NCBI GenBank assembly: GCA_025361185.1
Contig: JANYAR010000060.1
Span: 1 to 45,077 of the forward strand
Source: Alphaproteobacteria bacterium
GTDB lineage: Bacteria > Pseudomonadota > Alphaproteobacteria > Micropepsales > Micropepsaceae
Reading direction: 5' to 3'
DNA: 45,077 nucleotides
The notes beneath the pieces were generated by a model. That model was not told the origin of the DNA, ran no database searches, and saw only the letters and a list, made by a program, of their open reading frames with translations. The position numbers and the translations under genes are program-made. Shown here piece by piece: positions 31,928 to 41,762 of this stretch. Positions within the stretch are counted from its first letter, which is position 1; each line of letters begins with the position of its first letter.

Positions 31928-33078
31928 AGTGGGGGTTTCGCGAAATAGGCTGACAGCAGCGCCGTATAGATTTCGGTGAGGGCCGCGATCTCCGTTACCG
32001 GCACGCATTCATCGGCCTTGTGCATGGTGGCGCCGGCCAGGCCCAGTTCCACCACCGGGCAGACATCCTTGATGAAGCGCGCGTCCGAAGTGCCGCCGCT
32101 GGTGGAAAAGAAAGGTGACTGGCCGGTAACGCTGGCCACCGTGTCGCTGACCAGCTGGGTGAACTTGCCCGGTGCGGTCAGGAAGGAGACGCCGCTGGTC
32201 TGGGCGCTGACCTCGATCTCGCAGCCGGATTGCTCGGCGATCTGGGCGGCACGGTCCTTGACCCAGTTGGTCAGACTGTCCGGCGTGTGTTTGTCGTTGA
32301 ATCGGATATTGAAGGCAGCCCGGGCCTCGGCGGGGATGACGTTGGTGGCGTCATTGCCCACATCCACGCTGGTAAAGGCCAGGGTGGATGGATCGAAATG
32401 CTCGTTGCCCTTGTCCAGCTTGTGCGTCGCCAATTGGGTGATCAGTTCGGCCAAGGCCGGAATGGGGTTCTTGGCCTTTTGTGGATAGCCGACATGGCCC
32501 TGTACGCCCTTGACCACGAGCTTGAAATTGATGGACCCGCGCCGCCCGATCTTCAGCGTGTCGCCGGCATGGCCCACCGATGTGGGTTCACCCACAATGC
32601 AATGGTCGATCTTTTCGCCGCGCGCCGTTAGCCATTCCAGCACTTTGACGGTGCCGTTGACCGCGACACCTTCCTCATCGCCGGTGATCAAAAGACTGAT
32701 CGAACCTTTCGGCTTGCCGGTATTGGCCACCGCCACGACAAAGGCTGCGATGGCGGACTTCATGTCGGCGGCGCCCCGGCCATACAGCATGCCGTCCTTT
32801 ACCTGGGCGGCGAAGGGATCGGTCGTCCAGCCTTCGCCCACCGGCACCACATCGGTGTGGCCGGCAAAGCAGAAATGCGGCGCGCCATCGCCCAGCCGGG
32901 CGTAAAGATTGTCCACCTCGCCAAAGGGCAGGCGGTGGGTGGTGAAACCCAGGGTCTTCAACACCGCTTCCAGCAAGCCCAGCGCGCCGGCATCCTTCGG
33001 CGTCACCGAGGGGTGGCGGATCAGGGCCTGGGCCAGCTCCAAGGCGTCGATCGTCACTTTTTTATCGGAAGTGGGCAT
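31924..33078 (-). CDS. dapE: Succinyl-diaminopimelate desuccinylase
   Basis: A 384-residue M20-family di-zinc hydrolase of the lysine/diaminopimelate pathway. Metal-binding and catalytic motifs: [37 protein letters not shown] (catalytic Glu pair), IVGEPTS, and the C-terminal [19 protein letters not shown]. The ATG at 33078 overlaps the dapD stop (TGATG). Placed directly after dapD, which supplies the preceding step, and before murI, so the operon serves peptidoglycan precursor supply. Confidence 0.95.
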   Translation of the reverse strand: MPTSDKKVTIDALELAQALIRHPSVTPKDAGALGLLEAVLKTLGFTTHRLPFGEVDNLYARLGDGAPHFCFAGHTDVVPVGEGWTTDPFAAQVKDGMLYGRGAADMKSAIAAFVVAVANTGKPKGSISLLITGDEEGVAVNGTVKVLEWLTARGEKIDHCIVGEPTSVGHAGDTLKIGRRGSINFKLVVKGVQGHVGYPQKAKNPIPALAELITQLATHKLDKGNEHFDPSTLAFTSVDVGNDATNVIPAEARAAFNIRFNDKHTPDSLTNWVKDRAAQIAEQSGCEIEVSAQTSGVSFLTAPGKFTQLVSDTVASVTGQSPFFSTSGGTSDARFIKDVCPVVELGLAGATMHKADECVPVTEIAALTEIYTALLSAYFAKPPL

Positions 33079-33896
33079 CAATCCCGCAGCAATTCATTGA
33101 TCGAGGTCTTGGCGCGGGTCTTCTCGTCCACCCGCTTGACGATCACGGCACAGTAAAGGTTGGGGCCTTTGCTCGAAGGCAGCGAGCCCGATACCACCAC
33201 CGAATAAGGCGGCACCTTGCCCAGATGCACTTCGCCCGTGGCACGGACCACGATCTTGGTGGAGGCCGAAAGATATACGCCCATGCTGAGCACGCTGCCT
33301 TCGCCCACGATCACGCCTTCGGCCACTTCGGCGCGGGCGCCGATGAAGCAATTGTCCTCGATGATGGTGGGGGCGGCCTGCAGCGGCTCCAATACCCCGC
33401 CCAGTCCGGCGCCGCCGGAGATGTGGCAATGCGCGCCGACTTGGGCGCAGGAACCTACCGTGGCCCAAGTATCGATCATGGTGCCTTCGCCCACCCGCGC
33501 CCCGACATTGACAAAGGAGGGGAGCAGCACCGCGCCTTTGGCGATGAAAGCCGAGCGGCGCACGATGGCGCCCGGCACGGCCCGAAAGCCCGCGGCGCGG
33601 AACTTGGCCTCGTCCCAGCCCAGGAATTTGGAATCCACCTTGTCCCACCACACCGCTTCGCCCGGCGCGCCGGAAATCAGCTTCATGTCATTGAGCCGGA
33701 AGGAGAGCAGCACGGCCTTCTTCAGCCATTCATGGACTTTCCACTGGCCGTCGATCTTTTCGGCGACACGCAAGGCGCCACTGTCCAGCCCGTCTAGCGC
33801 GGCTTCCACCGCGTCGCGTTCCGCGCCCTTGGATGTCACGCCCAGGGAATCGCGCTTCTCCCAGGCAGTGTTGATGGCGGCACTCAAGTCACTCAT
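33078..33896 (-). CDS. dapD: Tetrahydrodipicolinate N-succinyltransferase
   Basis: A 272-residue left-handed beta-helix enzyme that succinylates tetrahydrodipicolinate. The N-terminal helical domain (about 1-100) is followed by hexapeptide repeats (about 105-240), including [26 protein letters not shown] and [20 protein letters not shown], both family signatures. The start [15 protein letters not shown] is normal. It begins two bases after the TGA of the nucleotidase gene. Confidence 0.96.
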   Translation of the reverse strand: MSDLSAAINTAWEKRDSLGVTSKGAERDAVEAALDGLDSGALRVAEKIDGQWKVHEWLKKAVLLSFRLNDMKLISGAPGEAVWWDKVDSKFLGWDEAKFRAAGFRAVPGAIVRRSAFIAKGAVLLPSFVNVGARVGEGTMIDTWATVGSCAQVGAHCHISGGAGLGGVLEPLQAAPTIIEDNCFIGARAEVAEGVIVGEGSVLSMGVYLSASTKIVVRATGEVHLGKVPPYSVVVSGSLPSSKGPNLYCAVIVKRVDEKTRAKTSINELLRD

Positions 33897-33898
33897 GG

Positions 33899-34618
33899 TC
33901 AGATCCTGATACTGTGCAGAAACTGCGTAAGATCGTCCGTCTGGTGGCCGATGTCGCCCGGGGCGACGTCCATCACCGGGCCGTGCTTGCCCCAAGCTGA
34001 ATCGCTTTTCAACCATACCGTGGTCATGCCCAGCGCGCGGGCCGGGGCCAGGTTGCCGGGAATATCGTCGAACATGGCGGCTTGCTTGCAGGTCAGCCCC
34101 GCGGCCGCCACCACGCTTTGGTAAGCTCCCATCTGCGGCTTGGGCTGAAACGCCATGGTGCGGATGTCCCACACCGCATCGAACAGATGGGCCATGCCAA
34201 GCCGGCCCAGAATGCGCGCGGCATGATCGCGGCAGCCATTGGTGAAAACGAAACGCCGTCCCGGTAGGTTCTCCAGTGCCGCCGTCAGGCTCGTGTCCGG
34301 CGACAGGTCCGACAGATCGATGTCATGCACATAGTGCAGATAATCGTCCGGCGCCGCGCCATGCTCGCGCATCAGCCCGTTCAGAGTTGTGCCATATTGG
34401 CGATAAAGAACCTTTTGCCTTGCATAGGCCGCCGCGCGAGGCAGCTTGAGAAACGCCATCACATAGTCGGTCATGCGGGCTTCGATCTGGGCGAAGATAC
34501 CGTTGTCAGCGCGATAAAGAGTGTTGTCCAGGTCGAAAATCCAGCTTTTCACATGACGGAAATCGGGCGGGGACTCCGCCCCGGGACCGTCATCTGCCGC
34601 GATATTTACACTCTCCAT
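33899..34618 (-). CDS. HAD-family pyrimidine 5'-nucleotidase
   Basis: A 239-residue HAD hydrolase of the SDT1/YJL-like pyrimidine 5'-nucleotidase group. Motif [14 protein letters not shown] (nucleophile Asp at about 29), motif [13 protein letters not shown], motif III Lys in [10 protein letters not shown], and motif [19 protein letters not shown]. The first 20 residues are not conserved, so a later GTG start (VKSWIFDLD) is possible. It heads the dapD-dapE-murI operon, a usual alphaproteobacterial order, though its link to cell-wall synthesis is unclear. Confidence 0.88.
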   Translation of the reverse strand: MESVNIAADDGPGAESPPDFRHVKSWIFDLDNTLYRADNGIFAQIEARMTDYVMAFLKLPRAAAYARQKVLYRQYGTTLNGLMREHGAAPDDYLHYVHDIDLSDLSPDTSLTAALENLPGRRFVFTNGCRDHAARILGRLGMAHLFDAVWDIRTMAFQPKPQMGAYQSVVAAAGLTCKQAAMFDDIPGNLAPARALGMTTVWLKSDSAWGKHGPVMDVAPGDIGHQTDDLTQFLHSIRI

Positions 34619-34750
34619 GGGCGCAGAACATGGCTTGGGCGGGCCACTGGCGCAAGCACCGTTAACGAATGTCCACCATGCCTATTTAGCCGCTGTTAAA
34701 GCGGCTGCGTCAGAATGGCGTCCGGGCGGCAGGGGTAGAAGCAGGGAAGC

Positions 34751-36010
34751 ATGGGCGACAGATCACCGACCAACGGGCTTGTGGCCAAGCCCAGCCTGAA
34801 CCCGCGCGATGCGCTGGGCATCCTGGACATCCGCACCGAAACACAGGGCGGGTCTTCGGAACTGGCGGGCCGCACCGACGCCGGCGCCGACGTGCTGCAC
34901 TATCTTGCCACCCATGGTGCGGCCGCCACCCGGGCGGCGGTTGCAGCCAATGTGGCAGCGGCGGCCAAGACCAATCGTTATCTGGCGGATGACGAAGACG
35001 ACGATGTGCGCGCCGAACTCGCCCACAAGATCGCGCGCCTGATGCCCGGCTTGTCGGAGCGCGAAAGCGCCCACATCGTCGCGCTGACGATCGAAACCCT
35101 GGAATGCCTGGCGCGCGACGCCACCGTGCGCGTGCGCGCCATCGTGGCAGAAGAGATAAAATATCTGAACTGCATCCCACACGAACTCGCGCTGCAGCTG
35201 GCGCGCGATCTGGAGACGGTGGTGGCGGCGCCGATCTTGCAATATTCGCCATTGCTATCCGACGCCGACCTGATCGAGATCATCGCCTGCGGCCAGGTCC
35301 AGGAGGTTCTCACCGTCATCGCCAGCCGAAAGCCGGTCAGCGAACCGGTCAGCGAAAAGCTGGTGCAGTCGCTGAATGTTCCAGCGGTTGCCGCGCTCCT
35401 GGTCAATCCCGACGCCAAGATTCGCAAGCAGACGATGGACCTGATCATCGAGCGCGTCGAAGAGGTCAGCGCCTGGCAGCTGCCGTTGGCGCTGCGCGCC
35501 GATTTGTCGGCGCGCGCCATTCGCCGCATCGGCAGTCTGGTGGGTGCTTCCATCCTGGAACGGTTGGCGGCGCGCAACGATCTGTCCGACGCCACACGCA
35601 TCTACCTGAACCGCGAACTACGGACGCGGCTGGCGGAAACGCCCATGGAGCAGGTTGGCTCCTCCGCCGCCGACGCTGTCGCGGCGGCGAAAAAGGAAGG
35701 GCGTCTCGACGCGGAATTTGTGGAAAGTGCGGCGCAGGCCGGCCAACGCGAAGTGGTGGTGCATGCGCTGGCGCAGCTGGTCAATGTCAGCGAGCAGACG
35801 GTAAAGAAGATCATGACGGCTGGCAGCGCCAAGCCGTTGATCGCGCTGGTCTGGCACGCGCATCTGTCGATGCGGGTTGCCTTCAAGATTCAGACATTCA
35901 TCATGAAGCTGCCGACGCGCGATGTCCTGCCCGCACGCGGTGGTGTCGGCTTCCCGCTGAGCAAGGAAGAGATGCGCTGGCATCTCGACAATTTCAATAT
36001 CACTGCATGA
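34751..36010 (+). CDS. DUF2336 domain-containing protein
   Basis: A 419-residue, mostly helical cytosolic protein. Residues about 40-320 match the DUF2336 pattern: a HEAT-like series of helices with DVRAELAHKIARLMPGL, TVRVRAIVAEEIKYL, ILQYSPLLSDADLIEII, NPDAKIRKQTMDLIIERV. DUF2336 proteins are nearly restricted to alphaproteobacteria and lack an agreed biochemical role. AGGGA stands before the ATG. Divergent from the nucleotidase gene; the 132-base gap holds both promoters. Confidence 0.85.
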   Translation: MGDRSPTNGLVAKPSLNPRDALGILDIRTETQGGSSELAGRTDAGADVLHYLATHGAAATRAAVAANVAAAAKTNRYLADDEDDDVRAELAHKIARLMPGLSERESAHIVALTIETLECLARDATVRVRAIVAEEIKYLNCIPHELALQLARDLETVVAAPILQYSPLLSDADLIEIIACGQVQEVLTVIASRKPVSEPVSEKLVQSLNVPAVAALLVNPDAKIRKQTMDLIIERVEEVSAWQLPLALRADLSARAIRRIGSLVGASILERLAARNDLSDATRIYLNRELRTRLAETPMEQVGSSAADAVAAAKKEGRLDAEFVESAAQAGQREVVVHALAQLVNVSEQTVKKIMTAGSAKPLIALVWHAHLSMRVAFKIQTFIMKLPTRDVLPARGGVGFPLSKEEMRWHLDNFNITA

Positions 36011-36013
36011 CCC

Positions 36014-36073
36014 GCCCCCGCGTGCGCGGTAGCGCACAGGCGGGGGAGGTGGCGTAGCTGGTCCTCGGACCAG
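36014..36073. repeat. Palindromic intergenic repeat between convergent genes
   Basis: Hairpin 1: CCCCCGC and GTGCGC (36015-36027) pair with GCGCAC (36032-36037) and GCGGGGG (36040-36046). Hairpin 2: CTGGTCC (36058-36064) pairs with GGACCAG (36067-36073). The GGTCC/GGACC core recalls the cluster after tadC. It lies between convergent stop codons and may end transcription in both directions, though T-runs are lacking. Confidence 0.7.
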
Positions 36074-36091
36074 CGAAGCCGGAGGGGGCTA

Positions 36092-37099
36092 TCAAGGGCT
36101 TGGCGTGAGCCCCGCAGGGCCGATATGGGCGACATAACCGCTTAAGCCTTTGGTGGGTGTCGCCGCGAAGCCGGATTCGGTAAGCGCGCGCGTGGCGCAA
36201 TTCTGCGCGCCGCGAATCTCAAAGGCGACCGGCGTCGTGCAGAATTTCTGAGCACCGCCGGCCAGCGTGCTGCCGTTCTTTTTCTGCGCCAGCAGGAAGA
36301 CCGTGTCGGTGTGCAGAGGCGCGGTGACGGCCCTGGCGCAGGACGCCGGCTGTACCGTCCACCAGCCGCGCGATACCGCGATCTTGGCCGATAAGGGCCC
36401 AGCCTCGATCTGGCCCAAGGCCACCAGGAGGGCATCTTTTGTATCGTTGCAGACGGTATAGCCCGCGGGCGCGATTTTCCCGCGCGCGTCGCGCTCCAGG
36501 ACTTTGAACAATTCGGCATTGCCGGCGTTGGCATCCAACTGCATGCGCTTGCGAAAATCGATCAACGCGGCACCCGTGGCCTTGTCGGGTTTGCCGTCGA
36601 TGCGGCCGATTGTGTAGCCGATATCGTGGAGCAGGCGTTTGACCCCCGCGAGCTGCGCATCGCTCAAGCTCATCGCGGGCTGTTCGTCGAAATTCATCGT
36701 CCAGTTGGCTGTGCCGCGATTGCCAAGTGAGGCGAAGGGAAGCGCAAATGTATCCTCGGCGGTGCAAGTGGGTTGGGTGACTGCCTGCTTGATCGCGAAA
36801 TCGGCGTCCTTGACGCAAACGGGATAGGCGCCGCCCCAGGCGCGCGACGGGCCGGAATGGGCGATCGAAGTCCGCGCATGGACAAGATAGGTCTGTGCCG
36901 TCAGCGCTTCCTTGCGCGCGACTTCGCATTCGCCGGGCGCGACGCGGGTCCAGCCCAGCGTATCGCTGCCGGGCGGACGGATCGCCGAAGTCGCGGCATA
37001 GAGAATATAGCTGGTGCGGTTGCACAGGGTGAGCGCAGCCTGAGCCGGTACGGACGCAAGGCTCCATGCCAGCAATGCCAGCAGCAGCACACCTCTCAT
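36092..37099 (-). CDS. Secreted protein with two DUF1036 domains and a central PG-binding-like domain
   Basis: A 335-residue protein with a signal peptide (cleavage near PAQAA, residue 21). Residues about 22-110 ([15 protein letters not shown], then [10 protein letters not shown]) and about 207-310 ([16 protein letters not shown], then [11 protein letters not shown]) are both DUF1036-like: paired Cys, an N.T...L.A strand and a GW/WW turn. Between them, about 145-190, a three-helix stretch ([36 protein letters not shown]) resembles a peptidoglycan-binding domain. Members usually have one DUF1036 domain. Its ATG overlaps the argB stop (ATGA). Confidence 0.8.
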   Translation of the reverse strand: MRGVLLLALLAWSLASVPAQAALTLCNRTSYILYAATSAIRPPGSDTLGWTRVAPGECEVARKEALTAQTYLVHARTSIAHSGPSRAWGGAYPVCVKDADFAIKQAVTQPTCTAEDTFALPFASLGNRGTANWTMNFDEQPAMSLSDAQLAGVKRLLHDIGYTIGRIDGKPDKATGAALIDFRKRMQLDANAGNAELFKVLERDARGKIAPAGYTVCNDTKDALLVALGQIEAGPLSAKIAVSRGWWTVQPASCARAVTAPLHTDTVFLLAQKKNGSTLAGGAQKFCTTPVAFEIRGAQNCATRALTESGFAATPTKGLSGYVAHIGPAGLTPSP

Positions 37100-38022
37100 C
37101 CGGCGGTGATCAGCGTGCCCGCGCCATGCTCGGTGAAAAGTTCGAGCAGCAGCACATGGGGAATGCGCCCATCCAGGATGACGGCGGCATGCACGCCCCC
37201 TTCCACCGCATCGATCGCGGTCTGGATCTTGGGAATCATGCCGCCGGATATGGTGCCGTCGGCGATCAGGCTGCGGGCCTCGCGCACGCTCAGGCGCGGG
37301 ATCAGCTTTTTGTCCTGGTCCAGCACGCCTTCCACATCGGTCAACAGGACCAGGCGTTCGGCCTTGAGCGCGCAGGCGACCGCGCCCGCCACCGTATCGG
37401 CATTGATGTTGAAGGTTTCGCCCTTGCGGCCCGCCCCGATGGGGGCGATCACGGGAATGGACTCCGATTTCATGATGGAGTGGAGCACTTCGGGATTGAC
37501 CGTATCGGGTTCGCCGACAAAGCCCAAATCCACGGCCACCTTCTCGCCGGTTTTGGGATCGGTCTGGGTCATCGCCACCTTGCGGGCGATCACCAGATTG
37601 CCGTCCTTGCCGGACAGACCCACGGCGCGGCCGCCCGCGGCGTTGATGCCGGTCACGATCTGTTTGTTGATGGAGCCGGTCAGCACCATCTCCACCACTT
37701 CCACCGCCGCTTCGTCGGTGACGCGCAGCCCGTCGATGAAGGTGGAGTTGATATTCAGCTTCTTGAGCATGGCGCCGATCTGGGGGCCGCCGCCATGCAC
37801 CACCACGGGATCGATGCCGGTCTGCTTCATCAACACGATGTCTTGCGCGAAATCATGCGCGCTGGTGCTGGTCATGGCGTTGCCGCCATACTTCACCACG
37901 ATGGTTTTCTGATCGTATTTGAGAATATAGGGCAGCGCCTCGACCAGCACGCGCCCTGTCTGGCGCCAGCGCGCCAGGGTGCGCAGGTTCCGGTCTTCGG
38001 TCTCGTCGGCGGATCCAGCCAT
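37096..38022 (-). CDS. argB: Acetylglutamate kinase
   Basis: A 308-residue amino acid kinase of arginine synthesis. Seen: [11 protein letters not shown] (Lys-Gly-Gly phosphate-binding loop), [59 protein letters not shown], and [11 protein letters not shown]. The long N-terminal helix (about 1-30) is the form found in arginine-inhibited hexameric enzymes. It is followed by the DUF1036 gene with a 4-base overlap. Confidence 0.95.
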   Translation of the reverse strand: MAGSADETEDRNLRTLARWRQTGRVLVEALPYILKYDQKTIVVKYGGNAMTSTSAHDFAQDIVLMKQTGIDPVVVHGGGPQIGAMLKKLNINSTFIDGLRVTDEAAVEVVEMVLTGSINKQIVTGINAAGGRAVGLSGKDGNLVIARKVAMTQTDPKTGEKVAVDLGFVGEPDTVNPEVLHSIMKSESIPVIAPIGAGRKGETFNINADTVAGAVACALKAERLVLLTDVEGVLDQDKKLIPRLSVREARSLIADGTISGGMIPKIQTAIDAVEGGVHAAVILDGRIPHVLLLELFTEHGAGTLITAG

Positions 38023-38116
38023 GGCAGTGCCCGTAGTAAAAGCGGCGCCTTATAGCGTGGCATGGCGATTGATCCAAGGACAGGCTTTTCCCGCCTGCGT
38101 GCCGGACAGACGAGGT

Positions 38117-38746
38117 TTAAGCCAAAGCCGCCAGGTCGGCCCGCAGTTCGGCAATGCCATCGCCTTTGAGGGCAGAGGTTAACCGCACCTGTGCCAGCGC
38201 CGCGGTGTGTTTTGTGGTTTCGCCCCTGGCCGCTTCCAGCGCCCGGGGCTGCGCCTTGGCAGGCACTTCGTCGGCCTTGGTCAGCACCAGGCCATAGGAA
38301 ACCGCGGCCCGGTCGAGCAGCTCCATCACTTGGCGGTCGCTGTCCATCACCCCGCGCCGGCCATCGATCAGAAGCGCCACGCGGCGCAGCTTGGCGCGCC
38401 GCCGCAGATAGGCGAAAATCATCTCCTGCCATTGATCGGATTCGGACTTCGATCTTTTGGCAAAGCCGTAGCCGGGCAAATCCACCAGCATCAGCCGGTC
38501 GGCCAGGTTGAAGAAATTGATCTGGCGGGTGGCGCCGGGCGTCTGGGACACGCGCGCCAAGGCTTTGCGCCCGGTTAGCGCGTTGACCAGGCTGGACTTG
38601 CCGGCATTGGAGCGGCCGACAAAGGCGATCTCGTTGAGTTTTTCCGGCGGCAGATTTTCCGCCGAGGTCGCCCCCCAGATGAAATCGCAAGGCCCCGCGA
38701 ACAGTATGCGCGCGGCTTCGATGTCGTCGGAGGTGATCTCAGTCAT
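38117..38746 (-). CDS. engB: Ribosome biogenesis GTPase EngB/YihA
   Basis: A 209-residue GTPase with G1 GRSNAGKSSLVNAL, G2 Thr in TPGATRQINFF, G3 DLPGYGFAK, G4 LVLTKAD and G5 TSALKGDG. Required for large ribosomal subunit assembly in studied bacteria. The start MTEITSDD at 38746 lies inside the end of yidC (8-base overlap). Confidence 0.95.
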   Translation of the reverse strand: MTEITSDDIEAARILFAGPCDFIWGATSAENLPPEKLNEIAFVGRSNAGKSSLVNALTGRKALARVSQTPGATRQINFFNLADRLMLVDLPGYGFAKRSKSESDQWQEMIFAYLRRRAKLRRVALLIDGRRGVMDSDRQVMELLDRAAVSYGLVLTKADEVPAKAQPRALEAARGETTKHTAALAQVRLTSALKGDGIAELRADLAALA

Positions 38747-40517
38747 TCGCCGCTTTGGGTTTTTTCGGCTTGATATTGTCGAACAGCGAGATCTCAACGC
38801 CCTCGCGACTCATGATGAACCATTGTTGCGCCACCGACAGAAGATTGTTCCAGGCGTAATAGATCACCAGTCCGGCCGGGAAGGTTGCGAACATGAAGGT
38901 GAAGATCAGCGGCATGAAGGTGAACATCTTGGCTTGGACGGGATCGGGCGGCGGCGGATTCAACTTGGTCTGCACCCATTGGGTGATGCCATAGATGATC
39001 GGCCAGACACCGATCGACACGTAGCTCATGAAAGACGGCAAGATGGCAGTGGGGTTGTAGGGGATCAGCCCGAACAGGTTGAGCAGGGATGTGGGATCAG
39101 GCGCCGACAGGTCATGAATCCAGCCATAGAAAGGCGCGTGCCGCATCTCGATGGTGACGGACAGAACCTTGAAAAGCGAGAAGAAAACCGGAATGGTCAA
39201 AAGGATGGGTAGGCAGCCGGAAACCGGATTGGCCTTTTCGCGCTTGTACAGTTCCATCATGGCCAGCTGCAGCTTCTGAGGATCGTCGCTGTGCAGCTTC
39301 TTCAGTTCCTCCATCTGGGGCTGAAGCTTCTTCATCTTGCTCATGGCGCGGAAGGACGCATTGGCCAACGGAAAGAACACGATCTTGACGATCACCGTCA
39401 GCGCCAGGATGGCGAGACCGAAATTGCCCAGGAATTTGTTGAGGACATCGAGCAGCCAGAAGAAGGGGCGGGTCAGGAACCAGAACCAGCCCCAATCCAC
39501 CGCCTGGTCGAAATGGGTGATGTTCTGGCTGTCTTGATAGGCTTTGAGAATGTCCACCACCTTGGCGCCGGCGAATAAGCGGTGGGTCACGCTGGCGGTG
39601 GCGCCCGATGCGATCTTGCGCGCGTCCAGGCGGTAATTGGCCTGGTAGGCATCGGCGCCGGCGGGGGTCTTGGCGCCCAGATAGGCGCCGTTGAAATTCT
39701 CACCCTGGGGCGGAACGATGGCCGCCATCCAATATTTGTCGGTGATGCCGACCCAGCCGCCGGTGGAGGAGAAGGTCTTGGGCGGGGTGCCGGGATCCTT
39801 GAAATCGTTGTATTTGGCATCCACCTCGCTGCCATTGGCGACACCGACAAAACCTTCATGCAGTGACCAGGTGGTGACGGTCTTGGGAATCGATTGGCGT
39901 TCAACCGTGCCATAGGGAAACAGGTTCACCGCCGCATCGCCCTTATTGGCCACGCTGTCGGTGACCGTGAACATGTACTTGTCGTCGATGGCGATGACGC
40001 GGGTGAAGACCAGGCCATGGCCATTGTCCCATGTCAGCGTTACCGGATGGCCGGGCGACAGGGTGGCGCCATTGGTCTGACGCCATTCGCTGTTGTCGTC
40101 GGGCATGGCGGTGGCGCCGATCCAGCCGAAGGCGGCGGAATAAGGATAGTCTGTGCTTTTGGGCGCCAGCAGCACGATCTCGGCGCTCTTGGGGTCCACC
40201 GTATCGTGGTAGGTCCTCAGCCGCAGATCATCCAGCCGCGCGCCCTTGAGCAGGATGGAGCCATCCACCATCGGCGTGTCGATGACGACGCGCGCACCGC
40301 CCACCTTCAGCGCCGCCTCGCGGGTCATGTGGCTGGTGCCGTCGGCGATGCCCGGAAGCACCGGCGCGGCCATGGGCTTGGTCTTTTCCTGATGCGACAG
40401 CGTGGCCTGACGCGCTTGCTCGGCCTTCATCGACGGGGTGGCGACGAAATACTGCCACAGGAACAGCACCGCTGCCGCGAGCGCGATGGCGAATAGGACG
40501 TTCTTGTTGTTGTTCAT
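38739..40517 (-). CDS. yidC: Membrane protein insertase YidC
   Basis: A 592-residue inner-membrane insertase. The first membrane segment (about 6-24) is followed by a large periplasmic beta domain (about 60-355) and the conserved five-helix core: WGWFWFLTRPFFWLLDVLN, AILALTVIVKIVFFPLANASF, NPVSGCLPILLTIPVFFSLF, FMPLIFTFMFATFPAGLVIYYAWNNLLS. The basic tail KPKKPKAAND probably contacts the ribosome. The start MNNNKNVLFAIAL at 40517 overlaps the yidD stop by 4 bases. Confidence 0.96.
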   Translation of the reverse strand: MNNNKNVLFAIALAAAVLFLWQYFVATPSMKAEQARQATLSHQEKTKPMAAPVLPGIADGTSHMTREAALKVGGARVVIDTPMVDGSILLKGARLDDLRLRTYHDTVDPKSAEIVLLAPKSTDYPYSAAFGWIGATAMPDDNSEWRQTNGATLSPGHPVTLTWDNGHGLVFTRVIAIDDKYMFTVTDSVANKGDAAVNLFPYGTVERQSIPKTVTTWSLHEGFVGVANGSEVDAKYNDFKDPGTPPKTFSSTGGWVGITDKYWMAAIVPPQGENFNGAYLGAKTPAGADAYQANYRLDARKIASGATASVTHRLFAGAKVVDILKAYQDSQNITHFDQAVDWGWFWFLTRPFFWLLDVLNKFLGNFGLAILALTVIVKIVFFPLANASFRAMSKMKKLQPQMEELKKLHSDDPQKLQLAMMELYKREKANPVSGCLPILLTIPVFFSLFKVLSVTIEMRHAPFYGWIHDLSAPDPTSLLNLFGLIPYNPTAILPSFMSYVSIGVWPIIYGITQWVQTKLNPPPPDPVQAKMFTFMPLIFTFMFATFPAGLVIYYAWNNLLSVAQQWFIMSREGVEISLFDNIKPKKPKAAND

Positions 40518-40777
40518 GGATACCTTTGGGGGTGCCGCTTGGAGCGGGGAACAGGATCGAGGCCCGACGAACCGCCGAGCCAGGTGATGGGATGGCAGCG
40601 CGCCACGCGCCGCGCAGTGAGCCACAGGCCCTTGACGGGACCATGCTGGTCCAGCGCCTCCAGCGCATAGACCGAACAGCTGGGGGTAAAGCGGCAGGCC
40701 GTGGGCATCAGCGGCGACAGCAACAGGCGATAGACACGGATCGGCGCGGACAAAAGCGCGATGACGAATTGGCGCAT
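40514..40777 (-). CDS. yidD: Membrane protein insertion efficiency factor YidD
   Basis: An 87-residue protein with an amphipathic N-terminal helix (VIALLSAPIRVYRLLLSPL) and the family core CRFTPSCSVYALEALDQHGPVKGLWLTARRVARCHP. Located between rnpA and yidC as in most bacteria; 4-base gap from rnpA, 4-base overlap with yidC. Confidence 0.95.
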   Translation of the reverse strand: MRQFVIALLSAPIRVYRLLLSPLMPTACRFTPSCSVYALEALDQHGPVKGLWLTARRVARCHPITWLGGSSGLDPVPRSKRHPQRYP

Positions 40778-40781
40778 GACT

Positions 40782-41159
40782 TCAAACGTCTCCCGCTTTT
40801 GCGTCCAGCTTGCGGTGCGCCGTTTTCAAGGCCGTGGTGATGTCGGACAGAAGGGCCGGGAAAGGGCGCGCCACGGTGGTGCCGCGCGCGACCAGAACAT
40901 AGTCATGGCCGCTGCGTCCCAAAAGGGGCAGCAGTTGCGACGCTGCGGCACGCAGGCGGCGCTTGGCCCGGTTGCGCACGACCGCATTGCCGATCTTCTT
41001 GCTGGCGGTGAAGCCCACGCGCAGGGTATCGGGCCCGGTTTCGGCCTCAGGGGTTGGGCAGGTCTCCAGGGTGATAGCGCCTTCGACCCGCCGGATGCCG
41101 CGGGCGGCCCGCAAGAAATCGGCGCGTTTTTTCAGGCGATTCACAGCAACTTTGTTCAT
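40782..41159 (-). CDS. rnpA: Ribonuclease P protein component
   Basis: A 125-residue RNA-binding subunit of RNase P (tRNA 5' end maturation). The RNR signature is seen as IGNAVVRNRAKRRLRAA; LKKRADFLRAARG at the N-terminus and VRVGFTASKK-like strand (LRVGFTASKKIGNAV) are normal. It follows rpmH by 47 bases. Confidence 0.95.
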   Translation of the reverse strand: MNKVAVNRLKKRADFLRAARGIRRVEGAITLETCPTPEAETGPDTLRVGFTASKKIGNAVVRNRAKRRLRAAASQLLPLLGRSGHDYVLVARGTTVARPFPALLSDITTALKTAHRKLDAKAGDV

Positions 41160-41206
41160 TGGTCGCGCGATCTCATCACGCTCCCCAGGGCTGGCGCCCG
41201 GCGGGT

Positions 41207-41341
41207 TCAGGCCGAGAGCTTCTTGCGGCCGCTGGCACGGCGGCGGTTCACCACCCTGCGTCCACCGGCGGTCGCCATGCGCGAACGAAAGCCATGGCGG
41301 CGCTTACGCACGAGTTTGCTCGGCTGATAGGTGCGCTTCAT
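41207..41341 (-). CDS. rpmH: 50S ribosomal protein L34
   Basis: A 44-residue basic protein, [18 protein letters not shown], then [17 protein letters not shown], ending [10 protein letters not shown]. It is an exact L34 pattern and length. First gene of the rpmH-rnpA-yidD-yidC-engB run. Confidence 0.97.
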   Translation of the reverse strand: MKRTYQPSKLVRKRRHGFRSRMATAGGRRVVNRRRASGRKKLSA

Positions 41342-41389
41342 GGTCTTAAGGCTCCGAAAAGGCCCGCTAAGGGCCGCAAAAGAGCGGGG

Positions 41390-41418
41390 TTTTTAGGCGG
41401 GACCGCCTGACCTGTCAA
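41390..41418 (-). promoter_or_regulatory. Probable sigma-70 promoter of rpmH
   Basis: On the minus strand, TTGACA (41418-41413), a 17-base spacer and TAAAAA (41395-41390; 4 of 6 to TATAAT) stand about 50 bases before rpmH. The leader that follows can form a GC hairpin near 41360-41390. Confidence 0.6.
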
Positions 41419-41480
41419 CGACCGGCTTTGCCCTTTGGGCCGGGGGACCGCGCCGGCGCCGGCTGGGGTCCTGCCCGGGC

Positions 41481-41525
41481 AAAGAAAAAGCCCGACGGCC
41501 GGGCCGGGGAGGGGGACCGTCGGGC
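41481..41525 (-). terminator. Terminator between ggt region and rpmH
   Basis: Stem GCCCGACGG (41490-41498) with CCGTCGGGC (41517-41525); on the minus strand it is followed by TTTTTCTTT (complement of 41481-41489). It would stop transcripts coming from the gamma-glutamyltransferase gene before the rpmH promoter. Confidence 0.75.
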
Positions 41526-41617
41526 AAGGAAGCAGGCCTTTACCTATGGGGAAAATAGACACTGCAGTGAAATGTTACTACGCACGGCGGGCCGTGTCTA
41601 TGACAATTGTAGGCGTC

Positions 41618-41762
41618 TAGCGGCAGCGTATGCCGCCGCGATAGCGGGTGAGGGGCTTAATCCCCTATGACCACGCCCGGCTAGCGGCAGCGTAGGGTTG
41701 GTAGCGGCAGCGTATGCCGCCGCGATAGCGGATGGCCGCCTTCAATCCCCTATGACTACGCC
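41618..41762. repeat. Imperfect 84-bp tandem repeat including the ggt 3' end
   Basis: A 30-base block at 41618-41647 recurs exactly at 41702-41731; a shorter part (TAGCGGCAGCGTA) recurs at 41682-41694. The adjoining 22 bases at 41656-41677 recur with few changes at 41741-41762, which hold the last codons and stop of ggt. The block contains a GCGGCA/TGCCGC hairpin. With the terminator and promoter listed separately this accounts for the 400-base gap before rpmH. Confidence 0.8.
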
